From the NCBI RefSeq assembly GCF_024707125.1, contig NZ_JANQAH010000011.1, positions 620,001 through 684,000 of the forward strand: a DNA stretch of 64,000 nt, in the 5' to 3' direction. The notes beneath the pieces were generated by a model. It did not search any database, had not been told where the DNA came from, and was given only the letters and a program-made list of their open reading frames with translations. Within the stretch, counting starts at the first letter, position 1; each line of letters starts with the position of its first letter. The translations under genes and the position numbers were made by a program. This document shows positions 45,985-55,433 of the stretch, one piece after another. The stretch comes from Devosia sp. GTDB taxonomy: Bacteria > Pseudomonadota > Alphaproteobacteria > Rhizobiales > Devosiaceae.

Positions 45985-47037
45985 TTACTTGGCGCTCAGC
46001 ACCGAGGCGGGCGCATCGCGATGCAGGGACTGCTGCCAGCCCTCGGCGACATTGTCAGCAGTGACGGTCAGAGCCGGGGCCACGACAAAGGCGGGCACCT
46101 CTTCGCCGAGCAGACCCTTGAGACCGACAGCAGCCATGGCGCGACCCAGCTCATAGGCTTCGTCGGCGACGAGACCGACGACATTGCCGCCCTTGACCAT
46201 ATCGAGCGCGACCGGCTCGGAGAGATCCAGTGTAACAATCTTGGTCGTGGTATTGCCGGCGCTGCGCAGAGCCGCAAGAACGCCGTCGGCCGGTTCAGCC
46301 CAGGTGACATAGATGCCGTCGAGATCGGGGTTCTGCAGCAGCATGGCATTGGCCAGCTCTTCGGCGCGGGCCGGATCGGAAATGCCCTGTTCGGCGACGA
46401 TTTCGATGCCAGGATAATCGGCTTCGATCGTGGCCTTGAAGGCATTGTCGCGCTGGTTGGTCACATAGTAGTCGGCGTCATGGAAAATCCAGCCGACCTT
46501 GCCTTCGCCCCCAATGGATGCCGCGAGGACGTCGGCCGCCTGCTTGCCCATCTGGAAGAGATCGTCGGTGACGATGGCGGCGTAATCAGTGCCATGGGCA
46601 TAGCCGGCGGGCAGGTTGGACAGGAAAACCAGTTCCGCACCCGCATCGATGGCGCCACGAAAAGCTTCGGCCGAGGTGACCGGATCGAGCGGCAGCGACA
46701 GGATGACATTGGGTGAGGCCGCCAGCGCGGTTTCAATGTCCGAGCGCTGCTTGGCGGCGTCAAAACCGGCATCGGTGGTGACGACGACATCGACACCCGC
46801 GCGGGCGAATTCATCATTGGCGCCAGCGGCGACGGCATTGATGAAATCGGACGAGGTATGCCAGAGGAGGGCCGCCTTATAGCCCTTGCCCTGGAGCGCG
46901 ACGATGTCAGCCTCGGTGAGGACGACTTCCGAGCTCGGCGTTGCGGTTTCGCCATTGGGCCCGATGGTCTGGGCCAAGGCGGGTGATGCGATAAGCGTAC
47001 TGGCGAGCAGGGCAGCCGCCATAGTTGTGGTCTTCAT
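45985..47037 (-). CDS. Sugar-type ABC substrate-binding protein (RbsB-like)
   Basis: 350 residues with a Sec signal peptide (MKTTTMAAALLASTLIASPA, ALAQ). The type I fold shows AALLWHTSSDFINAVAAGAN, SLPLDPVTSAEAFRGAIDAG and NPDLDGIYVTWAEPADGVL. The ligand-binding subgroup is sugar-like, but the neighbouring deacylase and YhfX-like genes hint at an amino-acid or amino-sugar derivative. It lies 23 nt after the M20 gene. Confidence 0.9.
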   Translation of the reverse strand: MKTTTMAAALLASTLIASPALAQTIGPNGETATPSSEVVLTEADIVALQGKGYKAALLWHTSSDFINAVAAGANDEFARAGVDVVVTTDAGFDAAKQRSDIETALAASPNVILSLPLDPVTSAEAFRGAIDAGAELVFLSNLPAGYAHGTDYAAIVTDDLFQMGKQAADVLAASIGGEGKVGWIFHDADYYVTNQRDNAFKATIEADYPGIEIVAEQGISDPARAEELANAMLLQNPDLDGIYVTWAEPADGVLAALRSAGNTTTKIVTLDLSEPVALDMVKGGNVVGLVADEAYELGRAMAAVGLKGLLGEEVPAFVVAPALTVTADNVAEGWQQSLHRDAPASVLSAK

Positions 47038-47060
47038 CTCATTCTCCCTTGATGAAAATC

Positions 47061-48314
47061 CTAGTTCCCTTCCGCCCCGCAGAAGCGGGTCATGAAATCG
47101 GCAAAGGCCACGACGCCAGCGAGATATTCCTCGACGCTGACGCGCTCTTCAAAAGTGTGGCAATTGCTGATGTCGCCCGGCGCGCAATAGACCGCCGGGA
47201 TATTGAGGCCATTCACGAAGAACGGCGTCTCCGACCAGAATGGCGCCCCCTCGGCGCCGCCCCGGCCGGGCATGGCTTGGCCCACCGCATCGCCCAGCAT
47301 GGCGAGGGCAGGATGGTTCGGATCGATCTCTGCCGCCGTGCCGCCTAGCGCGTGATCGCGGCCGGCGGGATAGGCGATGTCGACTGAAATTTCAGGATCG
47401 GCAATGGCGCCGCGAATGACAGCTTCGAGTTCGGCCGCCGCTGCATCGAGACATTCACCGGGCAGCAATTTGCGGATCAGCGAGAGCGTGCAACGCTCGG
47501 GCACGGCGATGAAGCCGCCGCCATTGAGCGTGGTGATGAGCAGGAAACCTCGACCGACTAGCCTATGTTCCGCTCGCGCCGAAATGGCGTCGGAGTGGGC
47601 CCAGAGCGCGGACATGACGGCGTGGCTGGCCTTGAGCGCATCGCGGCCGAGTTCCGGCACGCCAAAATAGGCCGATTTGCCCGTGATGGTGATGTCGGCG
47701 ATGAAAAAGCCGATCTGCGCGGCATAGACCGCGAGCTTGGTCGGCTCGGTATAGACGACGAAATCGGGCCTTGGCAGTTCGCCCGAAGCGATGCGCGCCG
47801 CATGGGCCTTGACCCCGGCAGAAATGCCGGTTCCCGACTCGCCACTTTCCTCGTCGCCGACAAAGGCGAAGTCGACATCGCCCTTGAGCTTTATTCCGGC
47901 CCGATCGAGCAGACTCAGCGCGGCAAGGCTGGTGCAAATGCCGGCCTTGAGATCGCCCGAACCGCGGCCCCAGATTTCACCATCGATAAGAGGTGCGCCA
48001 AAAGGGTCTTCCCGCTGATCGCCGGCCCAGTGCTCGCGCCAGCCTTCGACATGGACGGTGTCAGTGTGGCCGATAAAGAGCAGGCGCTTGCCCGCGCCAC
48101 GCCCTTTTCTCGTGCCCCAGACATTGGGGCGACCGGGGAGGAAGTCTGATGTTTCGACATTGCCTATGCCGCGCGCCCGCATCTGGTCGGCGAGATAGGA
48201 AACGAAATTGGCTTCATTACCGGTGACACTCTCCCGGCCAATGGCGCCGCGCAGAAGCGCGATAGCGTCGTCCTGATCGAGCGCCGCGCGCAGTTGATTG
48301 GCCAGGGCACTCAT
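47061..48314 (-). CDS. M20-family metallopeptidase/deacylase (ArgE/DapE-like)
   Basis: 417 residues. Zinc ligands and catalytic residues are seen in LLFIGHTDTVHVEG, WGRGSGDLKAGI and FVGDEESGESGTG, with the dimerisation domain in the middle and a C-terminal His in SNCHTFEERV. Such enzymes hydrolyse N-acyl or peptide bonds of amino acids in the cytoplasm. Its start overlaps the ROK gene stop by 4 nt, so it is the second gene of the ROK operon and probably acts on the imported ligand. Confidence 0.9.
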   Translation of the reverse strand: MSALANQLRAALDQDDAIALLRGAIGRESVTGNEANFVSYLADQMRARGIGNVETSDFLPGRPNVWGTRKGRGAGKRLLFIGHTDTVHVEGWREHWAGDQREDPFGAPLIDGEIWGRGSGDLKAGICTSLAALSLLDRAGIKLKGDVDFAFVGDEESGESGTGISAGVKAHAARIASGELPRPDFVVYTEPTKLAVYAAQIGFFIADITITGKSAYFGVPELGRDALKASHAVMSALWAHSDAISARAEHRLVGRGFLLITTLNGGGFIAVPERCTLSLIRKLLPGECLDAAAAELEAVIRGAIADPEISVDIAYPAGRDHALGGTAAEIDPNHPALAMLGDAVGQAMPGRGGAEGAPFWSETPFFVNGLNIPAVYCAPGDISNCHTFEERVSVEEYLAGVVAFADFMTRFCGAEGN

Positions 48315-49537
48315 TTGAGGGCCTCGCGCATGGAAACGGCATTAGCCGGCGGCAGGGAAATGCGGGATTCCGGTGTATCAGCGCCAAAGAGCGTATTGTG
48401 CAGGTGGCTGAGGCCAATGGCCGTCGCTCCCACCAGGGCTGCGTGGTCGCCCAGTTCGCTGGCTTCGACCACGACAGGATAGGGGAAGCAGGCAGGCAGG
48501 ACGCCGATCACCCGCGCCACCAGTTCCTTGCGGCTACCGATCGAGCCGCCGAGAATGACCTTGTCGGGGTTGGTGATGGCAGCGATGGCGCCGATGCCAC
48601 GCGCCAGAAGCCGCGCTGTTTCATCGAGTACCTCGACGGCATTCGCATCACGCGCATTCGCCATCTCAAAGATCGCGGGTACGGTGGAGTCGAGGCCGGC
48701 GAGCGCACGATAACGAGCGACGATGCCATAGGACGCCGTCAACCTCTCGAAGGCGCCGGCACGCAGGGATTCCGGTTCGAAGGGATCGGCGCCGAAGGGC
48801 AAAAAGCCAAGTTCGCCGGCCGCATTACCCGCGCCGCGCACCAATTGGCCATTGACCATCAGCCCGCTACCAACGCCAGTGCCCAGCGCGATATAGGCCA
48901 GGTTATCGAGCCCCTGCCCCACGCCGAGCCAGCTTTCGCCCAGCACTGCCAGGTTGACGTCATTCTCGAGCATGACATCGCAGCCCAGCACTTTTTCCAG
49001 CGCCGAGGCCACGTCCATCTTGTCGAACCCGGCAATGTTAGGCGCCAACAGCACCCTGCCGGTCTTGGCCTGCGGCGCGCCGGGCACGCCCACCACTGCA
49101 ATGCGCAGCTTGTTCATCGGGACGCCGCCCTGTTCAGCGACCGCCCTCATGAGACGACCAATCTGGGAAATGATGGTCTCACCGCCCTCATGGTGCGTCG
49201 GCTCCATCATTTCGGCGATGACGCGGCAAGCAAGATCGCAGATCGCAACGCGCACCTTGGTGCCGCCAAGATCGACAGCACCAACATAGGCGGCCGAAGG
49301 GATGACCTCATAAGTGACGGCGGTGCGCCCCACATGCCCACTCGTCCGGCCAGTTTCGCGAACCCAGCCCTCGTCCTCAAGCTGCCGCATCACTTCGGAA
49401 ATGGTCTGCTTGGAGAGGCCCGTTTGCTTGGCTATGGACGCTCGCGATATGGGGCCATTTTGCACAATGGCTTCCACGACAGATCGCAAGGAGAACTGGC
49501 GGGCAATGTGGAGTGGGTTACTCAAGGCGCAATCCAT
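48311..49537 (-). CDS. ROK-family transcriptional regulator
   Basis: 408 residues from the ATG at 49537; ATGs at 49564 and an in-frame start at 49585 are alternatives. The winged HTH is ISRASIAKQTGLSKQTISEV, and the ROK sugar-kinase fold has DLGGTKVRVAI and GTGVGSGLMVNG. The zinc-binding cysteine cluster common in ROK proteins is missing (GELGFLPFGADPFEP). It heads the operon and very likely represses it through the palindrome directly upstream, responding to the imported compound. Confidence 0.9.
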   Translation of the reverse strand: MDCALSNPLHIARQFSLRSVVEAIVQNGPISRASIAKQTGLSKQTISEVMRQLEDEGWVRETGRTSGHVGRTAVTYEVIPSAAYVGAVDLGGTKVRVAICDLACRVIAEMMEPTHHEGGETIISQIGRLMRAVAEQGGVPMNKLRIAVVGVPGAPQAKTGRVLLAPNIAGFDKMDVASALEKVLGCDVMLENDVNLAVLGESWLGVGQGLDNLAYIALGTGVGSGLMVNGQLVRGAGNAAGELGFLPFGADPFEPESLRAGAFERLTASYGIVARYRALAGLDSTVPAIFEMANARDANAVEVLDETARLLARGIGAIAAITNPDKVILGGSIGSRKELVARVIGVLPACFPYPVVVEASELGDHAALVGATAIGLSHLHNTLFGADTPESRISLPPANAVSMREALK

Positions 49538-49560
49538 TAGTTCGGTCTGTGGACGAACTA
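49538..49560. promoter_or_regulatory. Palindromic operator at the ROK gene start
   Basis: TAGTTCG-N9-CGAACTA, a perfect 7-bp inverted repeat, ends one base before the chosen ATG. The position and size suit an autoregulatory ROK site. If an earlier start is used, the repeat would lie inside the coding sequence. Confidence 0.6.
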
Positions 49561-49676
49561 TCATATTCGCCAGCGCATGAGTCAATGGGTCGCTTCATTC
49601 GCGTCCGAATTTTCTGTTCGACCTCACGCTCGTGGCTGGACCAAGACCGCTCCAAATCCACGACAGATGCCGCGCC

Positions 49677-50681
49677 TTATCCGGCACTTGATCCGTGAAA
49701 ACGGTCTCGGTAGGCCTGTGGTGCGACGCCGAGATGCTGAAGAAAGGCTCGGCGCATGGTCTCCGTTGAACCGAAGCCGCAACGGAGGGCAGTCCTCGTA
49801 ACGCTCGCCCCTTCCTCCAGATATCTGCGAGCATTCTCCATCCTGATCAACTGGACACCTTCGGCGGGGGTACGACCTGTCCCCTGCCGGTAGCGTCGGC
49901 AGAGCGTGCGAACGCTCATGCCGGCCTGGTCGGCCAGCGCCTGCAGCGACAAATCACGGTCGAGATGTGCCGCGATCCAGCCGTGCAGTGCCTCAAAAGT
50001 CTCATCGGCAGACTGCAAGGCAAGCGTAGTGCTGAATTGTCCCTGCCCGCCTGGGCGCTTGAGGAAAACGACAAGCTGGCGCGCTACGGCCAGCGCCAGC
50101 GGTTGACCGTGGTCCGCCTCCACCATTGCCAGGGCAAGGTCGATTCCTGCGGTGACACCGGCTGATGTCCAAATCACACCGTCCCGCACGAAGATGGGGT
50201 CCGGATCGAGCAAAACCGCCGGGTAACGGACTCTGAACTCGGCACAACGCTGCCAGTGCGTCACAGCCTTTCGTCCATCCAGCAAGCCGGTTTCAGCAAG
50301 GAGAATCGCGCCGCTGCATACCGAGGCTGTTCGCATTGCGAGCGGAGAGCGTCGGCGTATCCAGTCGATCAGTTCGCCATTCTGGCGTGCCGTATCCACA
50401 CCATATCCGCCGGAAACGATAAGGGTCCCAAGTGTACCAGTGCACGCTCGCGCATCGTTCGTTTTCAGACCTATACCCGAGCTGGTCACGACCTCAGGCT
50501 CAAGCGACACAAGGGCTATCTCATAGGGTTTGGGCTTTCCGGGCGGCGTCAGGTCGTTGGCGGTAGCAAAGACCTGGGCGGGCCCGGTCACGTCCAGAAT
50601 CTGCCCCTTGTGGAAGGTGAGGATTTCTACGCGATGGGCAAGTGTGGGTAAGATTGGCATGAAATGAGCGATGGTTGGCAT
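49677..50681 (-). CDS. GlxA-type AraC regulator with DJ-1/PfpI domain
   Basis: 334 residues from the ATG at 50681. The N-terminal ~190 residues form a DJ-1/PfpI domain (EILTFHKGQILDVTGPAQVF and ASVCSGAILLAETGLLDG with a Cys at the elbow). The C-terminal AraC HTH follows (LSLQALADQAGMSVRTLCRR, then TRTALRCGFGSTETMRRAFL). It is divergent from a PfpI-family gene with 52 nt between starts, so it probably controls that gene. Confidence 0.92.
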   Translation of the reverse strand: MPTIAHFMPILPTLAHRVEILTFHKGQILDVTGPAQVFATANDLTPPGKPKPYEIALVSLEPEVVTSSGIGLKTNDARACTGTLGTLIVSGGYGVDTARQNGELIDWIRRRSPLAMRTASVCSGAILLAETGLLDGRKAVTHWQRCAEFRVRYPAVLLDPDPIFVRDGVIWTSAGVTAGIDLALAMVEADHGQPLALAVARQLVVFLKRPGGQGQFSTTLALQSADETFEALHGWIAAHLDRDLSLQALADQAGMSVRTLCRRYRQGTGRTPAEGVQLIRMENARRYLEEGASVTRTALRCGFGSTETMRRAFLQHLGVAPQAYRDRFHGSSAG

Positions 50682-50733
50682 TATGGCCAATTCGTCTCGC
50701 GATAGTGTCCTGGCGTCAATAGAGGAACGCGCC

Positions 50734-51393
50734 ATGACTTTTCATTTCGGCATTCTTTGCTTTCCCGGTGTCCAGCAGCTCGACCTGACCGGCCCATACG
50801 AGGTGTTCGCTTCCGCCAGGAACGCGACGGTCCATCTCGTCTGGAAGGATCTCAAGCCTATCCGCTCGGCGACCGGACTAGTGCTCATGCCGGACACAAC
50901 ATTTGCTGATGCCCCGTCCTTCGACGTTCTGTGCATACCCGGCGGCCGTGGCGTCAACGCACTTCTGCACGACGAGGAGGTGCTTTCCTTTGTCCGCGAA
51001 AAGGCCGCAGCGGCCCGCTTTGTGACCGCCGTCTGCACCGGATCACTAGTCCTTGGACGGGCCGGGTTGCTGACGGGGCGGCGCGCGACCACACACTGGA
51101 ATTCGATGGATTTTCTGCCCCGCCTGGGCGCAACTCCGGTCGAGGAGCGCGTCGTCCAGGATGGGTCCGTCATCACCGCTGGCGGCGTGACTGCAGGCAT
51201 CGACTTCGGCCTGGCGGTCGTGGCGGAGTTGATGGGCAACGACGAGGCCCAAACGATCCAGCTTTCGCTCGAATATGCTCCTGCGCCACCCTTTAACTCC
51301 GGCACACCGGCGACGGCTCCGCGTTCAATTCTTGATGCCGCCAGGGCCCGCATGGCCGCGTCCCGACGAGAGCGAGAGGTGTTGCTCAGCTGA
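50734..51393 (+). CDS. DJ-1/PfpI protein, isonitrile hydratase-like
   Basis: 219 residues from the ATG at 50734, with AGAGGAA upstream. The N-terminus FHFGILCFPGVQQLDLTGPY and the nucleophile elbow VTAVCTGSLVLGRAGLLTGR match InhA-type isonitrile hydratases, in which the cysteine attacks the isocyanide carbon. THWNSMDFLPRLGATPVEER is also typical. It shares a promoter region with the GlxA-type regulator. Another DJ-1 activity is possible. Confidence 0.87.
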   Translation: MTFHFGILCFPGVQQLDLTGPYEVFASARNATVHLVWKDLKPIRSATGLVLMPDTTFADAPSFDVLCIPGGRGVNALLHDEEVLSFVREKAAAARFVTAVCTGSLVLGRAGLLTGRRATTHWNSMDFLPRLGATPVEERVVQDGSVITAGGVTAGIDFGLAVVAELMGNDEAQTIQLSLEYAPAPPFNSGTPATAPRSILDAARARMAASRREREVLLS

Positions 51394-51526
51394 GGAAGCA
51401 TCCTCGTTCGGTCACCCGCTGGATAGCCGGTACATCGTTCACGCGAACGCTCGCCAAAAGCGGGTGGCCGAACTGGGCCTCCCTCTGCAAAAGCTCCTGC
51501 CGCAACTTCCACATGACGAAAGCATC

Positions 51527-52765
51527 ATGAAAAAGCGCTCACCTTCGACAAACCTGGTCTGGTCTACCCTTGCGGCTCAGAGTTCCGAACAGATTGCTCT
51601 TGCCGCAGGCCCGCTCGTGGTAGTCGTCGTCCTTGGCGGCGGGGTGGCAGAGACCGGCATCTTGCATATGGTCCAGACCCTGCCATTCTTGCTTCTAGCT
51701 CTGCCGATCGGCGTGCTGGTCGATCGTGCTTCGCGCAAGAACTTGATGATCATGTCCGAACTGGTGCGGGCAGCCACCGCATTCGCGATCATCATCGCGC
51801 TCGCCCTAAACGTTTTGAGCGTTCCGCTTCTGGCGATACTGGGTTTTGTCGGCGCCATCGGCACTCTGACTTTCAGCATCGCCAGTCCCGCACTACTCCC
51901 CTCGCTCGTTGCGCCCGGCGAGCTTTCGCCAATGAACCGCAGACTGGAACTGGCCCGCAGCGCCGCCTTCGTTGCCGGCCCTCCCCTTGGCGGAGCCTTG
52001 GTTGGATGGACCGGAGCGCCATTGGCCTTTGCCGCGGCCATGGCCGCATCCATTCTTGCCATTCTGCTCTTGAGCCCGCTCCACGAACCCCAGAGGGTCT
52101 CACCGACAAAGCGCCGCATCTGGCCTGAACTGGTGGAGGGCTGCCAGTTCGTTATGCACCACCATCTGCTCCTGCCGATTGCCGCGACAGCGATGCTGTT
52201 CAACATTGGCTGGTTCGTACTCCAGGCCGTATTCGTTGTCTTTCTGATCGATCACCTGGGATCAAACCCGGGCATGGTCGGCCTGCTGTTTGGCTTCTAT
52301 GGCGTGGGCATGATTGTCGGCGCACTGGCTGCCGCACCGCTCTCTCGCATTTTCAGTCTGGGAACACTGATTGCGATCGGACCATTGGGAGGGTGTCTCG
52401 GCTCGGTGCTCGTTTTATTGACGGTCGCGGCACCCAGCCTGCTGTTGATCGGTGCCGCCATGTTCTGCTTCGGCTTCGGTCCAATCCTGTGGTCCATCAA
52501 CACCACGTCCCTTCGCCAGGTCGTAACGCCTTCCGCCATGCTGGGGCGGGTGTCTGCACTGCTAACCCTGGCGACGTCGGGGGCGCGGCCATTGGGGGCT
52601 GGGCTTGGCGTCGTAATTGCAAGCGTTGCTGGCATGGAAGCTTGTCTGGCCGCATCCGCCCTGTGCTTTTGCTTGCAGCTGTTCATCATCCTCTCATCAG
52701 CGCCAGCGCGTCTCCGCATCATGCCCGAAGCGGTTAGCCCAGCAAGCGCCCTTGTCAGCCGTTGA
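51527..52765 (+). CDS. MFS exporter (EntS-like)
   Basis: 412 residues with about 12 membrane helices from the ATG at 51527 (MKKRSPSTNLVWSTLAAQSS). Upstream frame belongs to non-coding shadow. The cytoplasmic loop LPIGVLVDRASRKNLMIMSE carries the MFS motif A, and a second appears in the C-terminal half. The overall shape resembles EntS/YfiS-type exporters. It follows the PfpI-type gene by 133 nt and may export a related small molecule or drug. Confidence 0.88.
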   Translation: MKKRSPSTNLVWSTLAAQSSEQIALAAGPLVVVVVLGGGVAETGILHMVQTLPFLLLALPIGVLVDRASRKNLMIMSELVRAATAFAIIIALALNVLSVPLLAILGFVGAIGTLTFSIASPALLPSLVAPGELSPMNRRLELARSAAFVAGPPLGGALVGWTGAPLAFAAAMAASILAILLLSPLHEPQRVSPTKRRIWPELVEGCQFVMHHHLLLPIAATAMLFNIGWFVLQAVFVVFLIDHLGSNPGMVGLLFGFYGVGMIVGALAAAPLSRIFSLGTLIAIGPLGGCLGSVLVLLTVAAPSLLLIGAAMFCFGFGPILWSINTTSLRQVVTPSAMLGRVSALLTLATSGARPLGAGLGVVIASVAGMEACLAASALCFCLQLFIILSSAPARLRIMPEAVSPASALVSR

Positions 52766-52914
52766 GGCTCAGGAGGCAGGACCCCGACTTCGTCCAAAAC
52801 TAGCCCGGGAGGATCGATCTAGATATTTCGCCCTATTTGAGCTGACTCGCGATCGACGCCTTGCTCGCGACCATCCAAATCCGAAGGCCGCCGCGCCATT
52901 TCATCCGAACGGGA

Positions 52915-53310
52915 TTATTGGATGAAGACGAAAGATGGACTTCCCTTGGCCCGGCTATCCAGGCTTGCAGCAGGCTTGTCCTCAGGCACGAATTCGGCGC
53001 CTCGCGATACCTTCGGGACAATGATCTCGGCCGAAGCCACACTCAAACGCGCCGACTCTTCCACCTTTGGAAGGTTGAATACTTCCGGTAGCGAGGACGG
53101 CGGCAAGCCCTCCGGCTCGGCAATGCCGCATTGCGAGACGATGAATTCGACTTTGACCGGAGGCGTATTGTCCGAAGATGCGTCGATGGCCTCTACAGGG
53201 ACCAGCACCTGTGTTCGGCTCGCCACACCTGAAGCGCCAACCCTATAGATAAGCACCGAAACGAAGCCGATCATAACGGCAGTAGCGACGACGACAGACG
53301 ACTTCATCAT
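52915..53310 (-). CDS. Small membrane-anchored protein of unknown function
   Basis: 131 residues with an N-terminal membrane helix (VVVATAVMIGFVSVLIYRVG) and a Pro/Ser-rich extracytoplasmic part with one Cys (VSQCGIAEPEGLPPSSLPE). I recognise no family. It follows the polysaccharide deacetylase gene by 21 nt on the same strand, so it may be the last gene of the polysaccharide operon. Confidence 0.6.
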   Translation of the reverse strand: MMKSSVVVATAVMIGFVSVLIYRVGASGVASRTQVLVPVEAIDASSDNTPPVKVEFIVSQCGIAEPEGLPPSSLPEVFNLPKVEESARLSVASAEIIVPKVSRGAEFVPEDKPAASLDSRAKGSPSFVFIQ

Positions 53311-53331
53311 GGCTGTTCCCTCGCTCCGCTA

Positions 53332-54141
53332 CTAAAAGGCGACCGTTGGCCGGCTGCCGGCAAAGGCCGAACGCAGACGCCGATAAAGCCGCCAAGCCTG
53401 CATGGCCGCGCGGTCTGGCGCTGGGGCAACCGGCGCAAAACGCCCATCGAGCAAGTCTTCCATCTGGCTGGCGGTCCATTCCCCCGTGACGATGAGGCGC
53501 GAAAGCGCAAAGGGGGATTCACCGCGCCGGCTCAGCCCGTCGGCAACCCGGCAGGCAGCCGAAAAGCCCGCGCGCGCCACAAGGCGCCGCACCATCGGGG
53601 TGGAATAGCCGTGCGGATAGGCAAAGGACTCCACCCGCCTGCCGATATGTGCCTCCAGCAGGGCCTTGCCGTGCTCAATCTCGCGGCGGGCATCGGCCTC
53701 GGCCAATAGGTCAAGCTGTGGATGCGAATGCGTATGGGCGCCCACTTCAACATTGCGCTGCGGCAGCGCGGCGATCTCGTCCCAAGTCATCATGGGGCGG
53801 TCGCCTTCACCCAGATCAGCTAGCCAGCGGGCGGACTCGCCGACATAGCCAGTGGTGACAAAAAGCGTTGAGGCAAATCCAAAACGCTCCAGGATGGGCA
53901 GGGCATGACGGCCGAAATCGGCAAGGCCATCATCGAACGTAATGGCAATGGCATTTTCCGGCAGACTGCCTGCTTGCTGACGACGGACCAGATTCGCGAT
54001 GGTGAGAGGCTCATAGCCCCGATCACGTAGAACCGAGAGATGCTCGGCAAAGCGCTCGGGAGACACGATCCAGCGCCGATAGGCCGGATCACAACTATCA
54101 TCGACGCTGTGATACATAAGTATCGGGACGGTAGCGCTCAT
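53332..54141 (-). CDS. Polysaccharide deacetylase (CE4/NodB family)
   Basis: 269 residues. NodB motifs are present: ITFDDGLADFG (catalytic Asp and first metal Asp) and GAHTHSHPQLDLL with the HxxxH pair. It removes acetyl groups from a polysaccharide. There is no clear signal peptide. The start overlaps the GT2 gene stop (ATGA), tying it to glycan assembly. Confidence 0.9.
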   Translation of the reverse strand: MSATVPILMYHSVDDSCDPAYRRWIVSPERFAEHLSVLRDRGYEPLTIANLVRRQQAGSLPENAIAITFDDGLADFGRHALPILERFGFASTLFVTTGYVGESARWLADLGEGDRPMMTWDEIAALPQRNVEVGAHTHSHPQLDLLAEADARREIEHGKALLEAHIGRRVESFAYPHGYSTPMVRRLVARAGFSAACRVADGLSRRGESPFALSRLIVTGEWTASQMEDLLDGRFAPVAPAPDRAAMQAWRLYRRLRSAFAGSRPTVAF

Positions 54142-55433
54142 CTCAATTGCTCTTCCAGGCCGGCTTGCCCTGCACGCCCCGCGGCGTCGTGTCGTTGGGC
54201 CCGCGCAAAGTCCTTGCGGCTGCGAAAATAAGCGGGAATGCCGGCAAGAACGCCGAAGCGCTCGCGCCAGATGAAGCTGGAGGGATAGTCGCCGGGCAAG
54301 CGCGCATTCTTGGCCGACTTACGGCCGAAGACGTGAGCGAGCCCCGCAGGTGCCTTGGCAAGGAAATGCCAGACCAAGCCTGGTTGCCGGGCGATCAGCC
54401 GCGTGAGATACGCGCCGAGACCGACGCCGTAGCCAAAAGCCTGGCGCGCCATGCCATCCTCACCGCGGCGATGGAAGTGCCAAACCAGCGCGTGCGGATT
54501 GTAGACCAGGCGCCCACCAGCCACCACCACATCGGCGAAGGCTGCCAGATCGTCGCCGCCACGCGCGATCGTGCCCGCGCCCAACGCTGGCTCGAACCCG
54601 CCCATGGCCATAAGGGCCGAGCGACGGAACGCCATATTGGCGCCCGAGCCGAACATGCCGGCAGCATAGGGAAAGAGGGGATTATCAGGCCGATTGGCCT
54701 CGAGGTCGAAAACCTGGACCTTGGCGCTCTTGAGGAAGCCACCATGCAGTTCGGTCCAATATTGCGCCCGCGTTTCCAGCTCTGCCGGAACGATACCGCC
54801 CGTGACGCAGCCGATTTCGGCGCTCTCCGCAAACGGGCGGACGAGGCTGCTGAGCCAATGGCGATCGGCAATGACATCATCGTCAGTGAAGGCAACGATT
54901 TCAGCCGTCAGCCCATCGAGACCGCGATTGTGAGCGTTGGAGAGGCCAGGGCACTCCTCGCGCAGATAGAACACCTTGCCAGTGGGGGCATAGACCTGCT
55001 GCACCATGGCCATCGTCTCGTCATTGGACGGCGCATTGTCGACGACCACGACCTCAAAATCGGGATGGTCCTGCTTCAGCAGCGAGGCGAGACACCGCGC
55101 CAAAGAGTCCTTACGGTCGCGGGTGGCCACGACGACGCGTGCCCGTGGCAAGGCAAGGTCAAAAGTCTCGGGCTGAAGACGCGGATAGGCGGCCAGAACG
55201 GGCGCGAGCTGCGCTCGGGTGAGCTCTTCGCCATAGAGCGGCACCTGCGTAACACCCAGAAGACTGGCCCCGTCACGGATAACCAGATGCGCGGCGGCAT
55301 AGAGTTTTCCATCGGCAGTGCCATTTGCCGCGATCGGCAGAAGCGGCTTACCCACATCTACCTCCACCACCTTGAACGGCGCAAAGGCGGTTTCGGCGCG
55401 CGGCTGGCCGCGAACGGCGATGCGTCCGATCAT
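54138..55433 (-). CDS. GT2 glycosyltransferase with N-terminal extension
   Basis: 431 residues from the ATG at 55433, overlapping the previous GT stop by 4 nt. The first ~105 residues form an unrecognised beta-rich extension. The GT-A domain then starts at RARVVVATRDRKDSLARCLA, with VVVDNAPSND and the metal-binding IVAFTDDDVIADR. WHFHRRGEDGMARQAFGYGV and a hydrophobic C-terminal part follow. It transfers a sugar from a nucleotide donor, probably at the membrane, in exopolysaccharide assembly. Confidence 0.9.
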   Translation of the reverse strand: MIGRIAVRGQPRAETAFAPFKVVEVDVGKPLLPIAANGTADGKLYAAAHLVIRDGASLLGVTQVPLYGEELTRAQLAPVLAAYPRLQPETFDLALPRARVVVATRDRKDSLARCLASLLKQDHPDFEVVVVDNAPSNDETMAMVQQVYAPTGKVFYLREECPGLSNAHNRGLDGLTAEIVAFTDDDVIADRHWLSSLVRPFAESAEIGCVTGGIVPAELETRAQYWTELHGGFLKSAKVQVFDLEANRPDNPLFPYAAGMFGSGANMAFRRSALMAMGGFEPALGAGTIARGGDDLAAFADVVVAGGRLVYNPHALVWHFHRRGEDGMARQAFGYGVGLGAYLTRLIARQPGLVWHFLAKAPAGLAHVFGRKSAKNARLPGDYPSSFIWRERFGVLAGIPAYFRSRKDFARAQRHDAAGRAGQAGLEEQLR

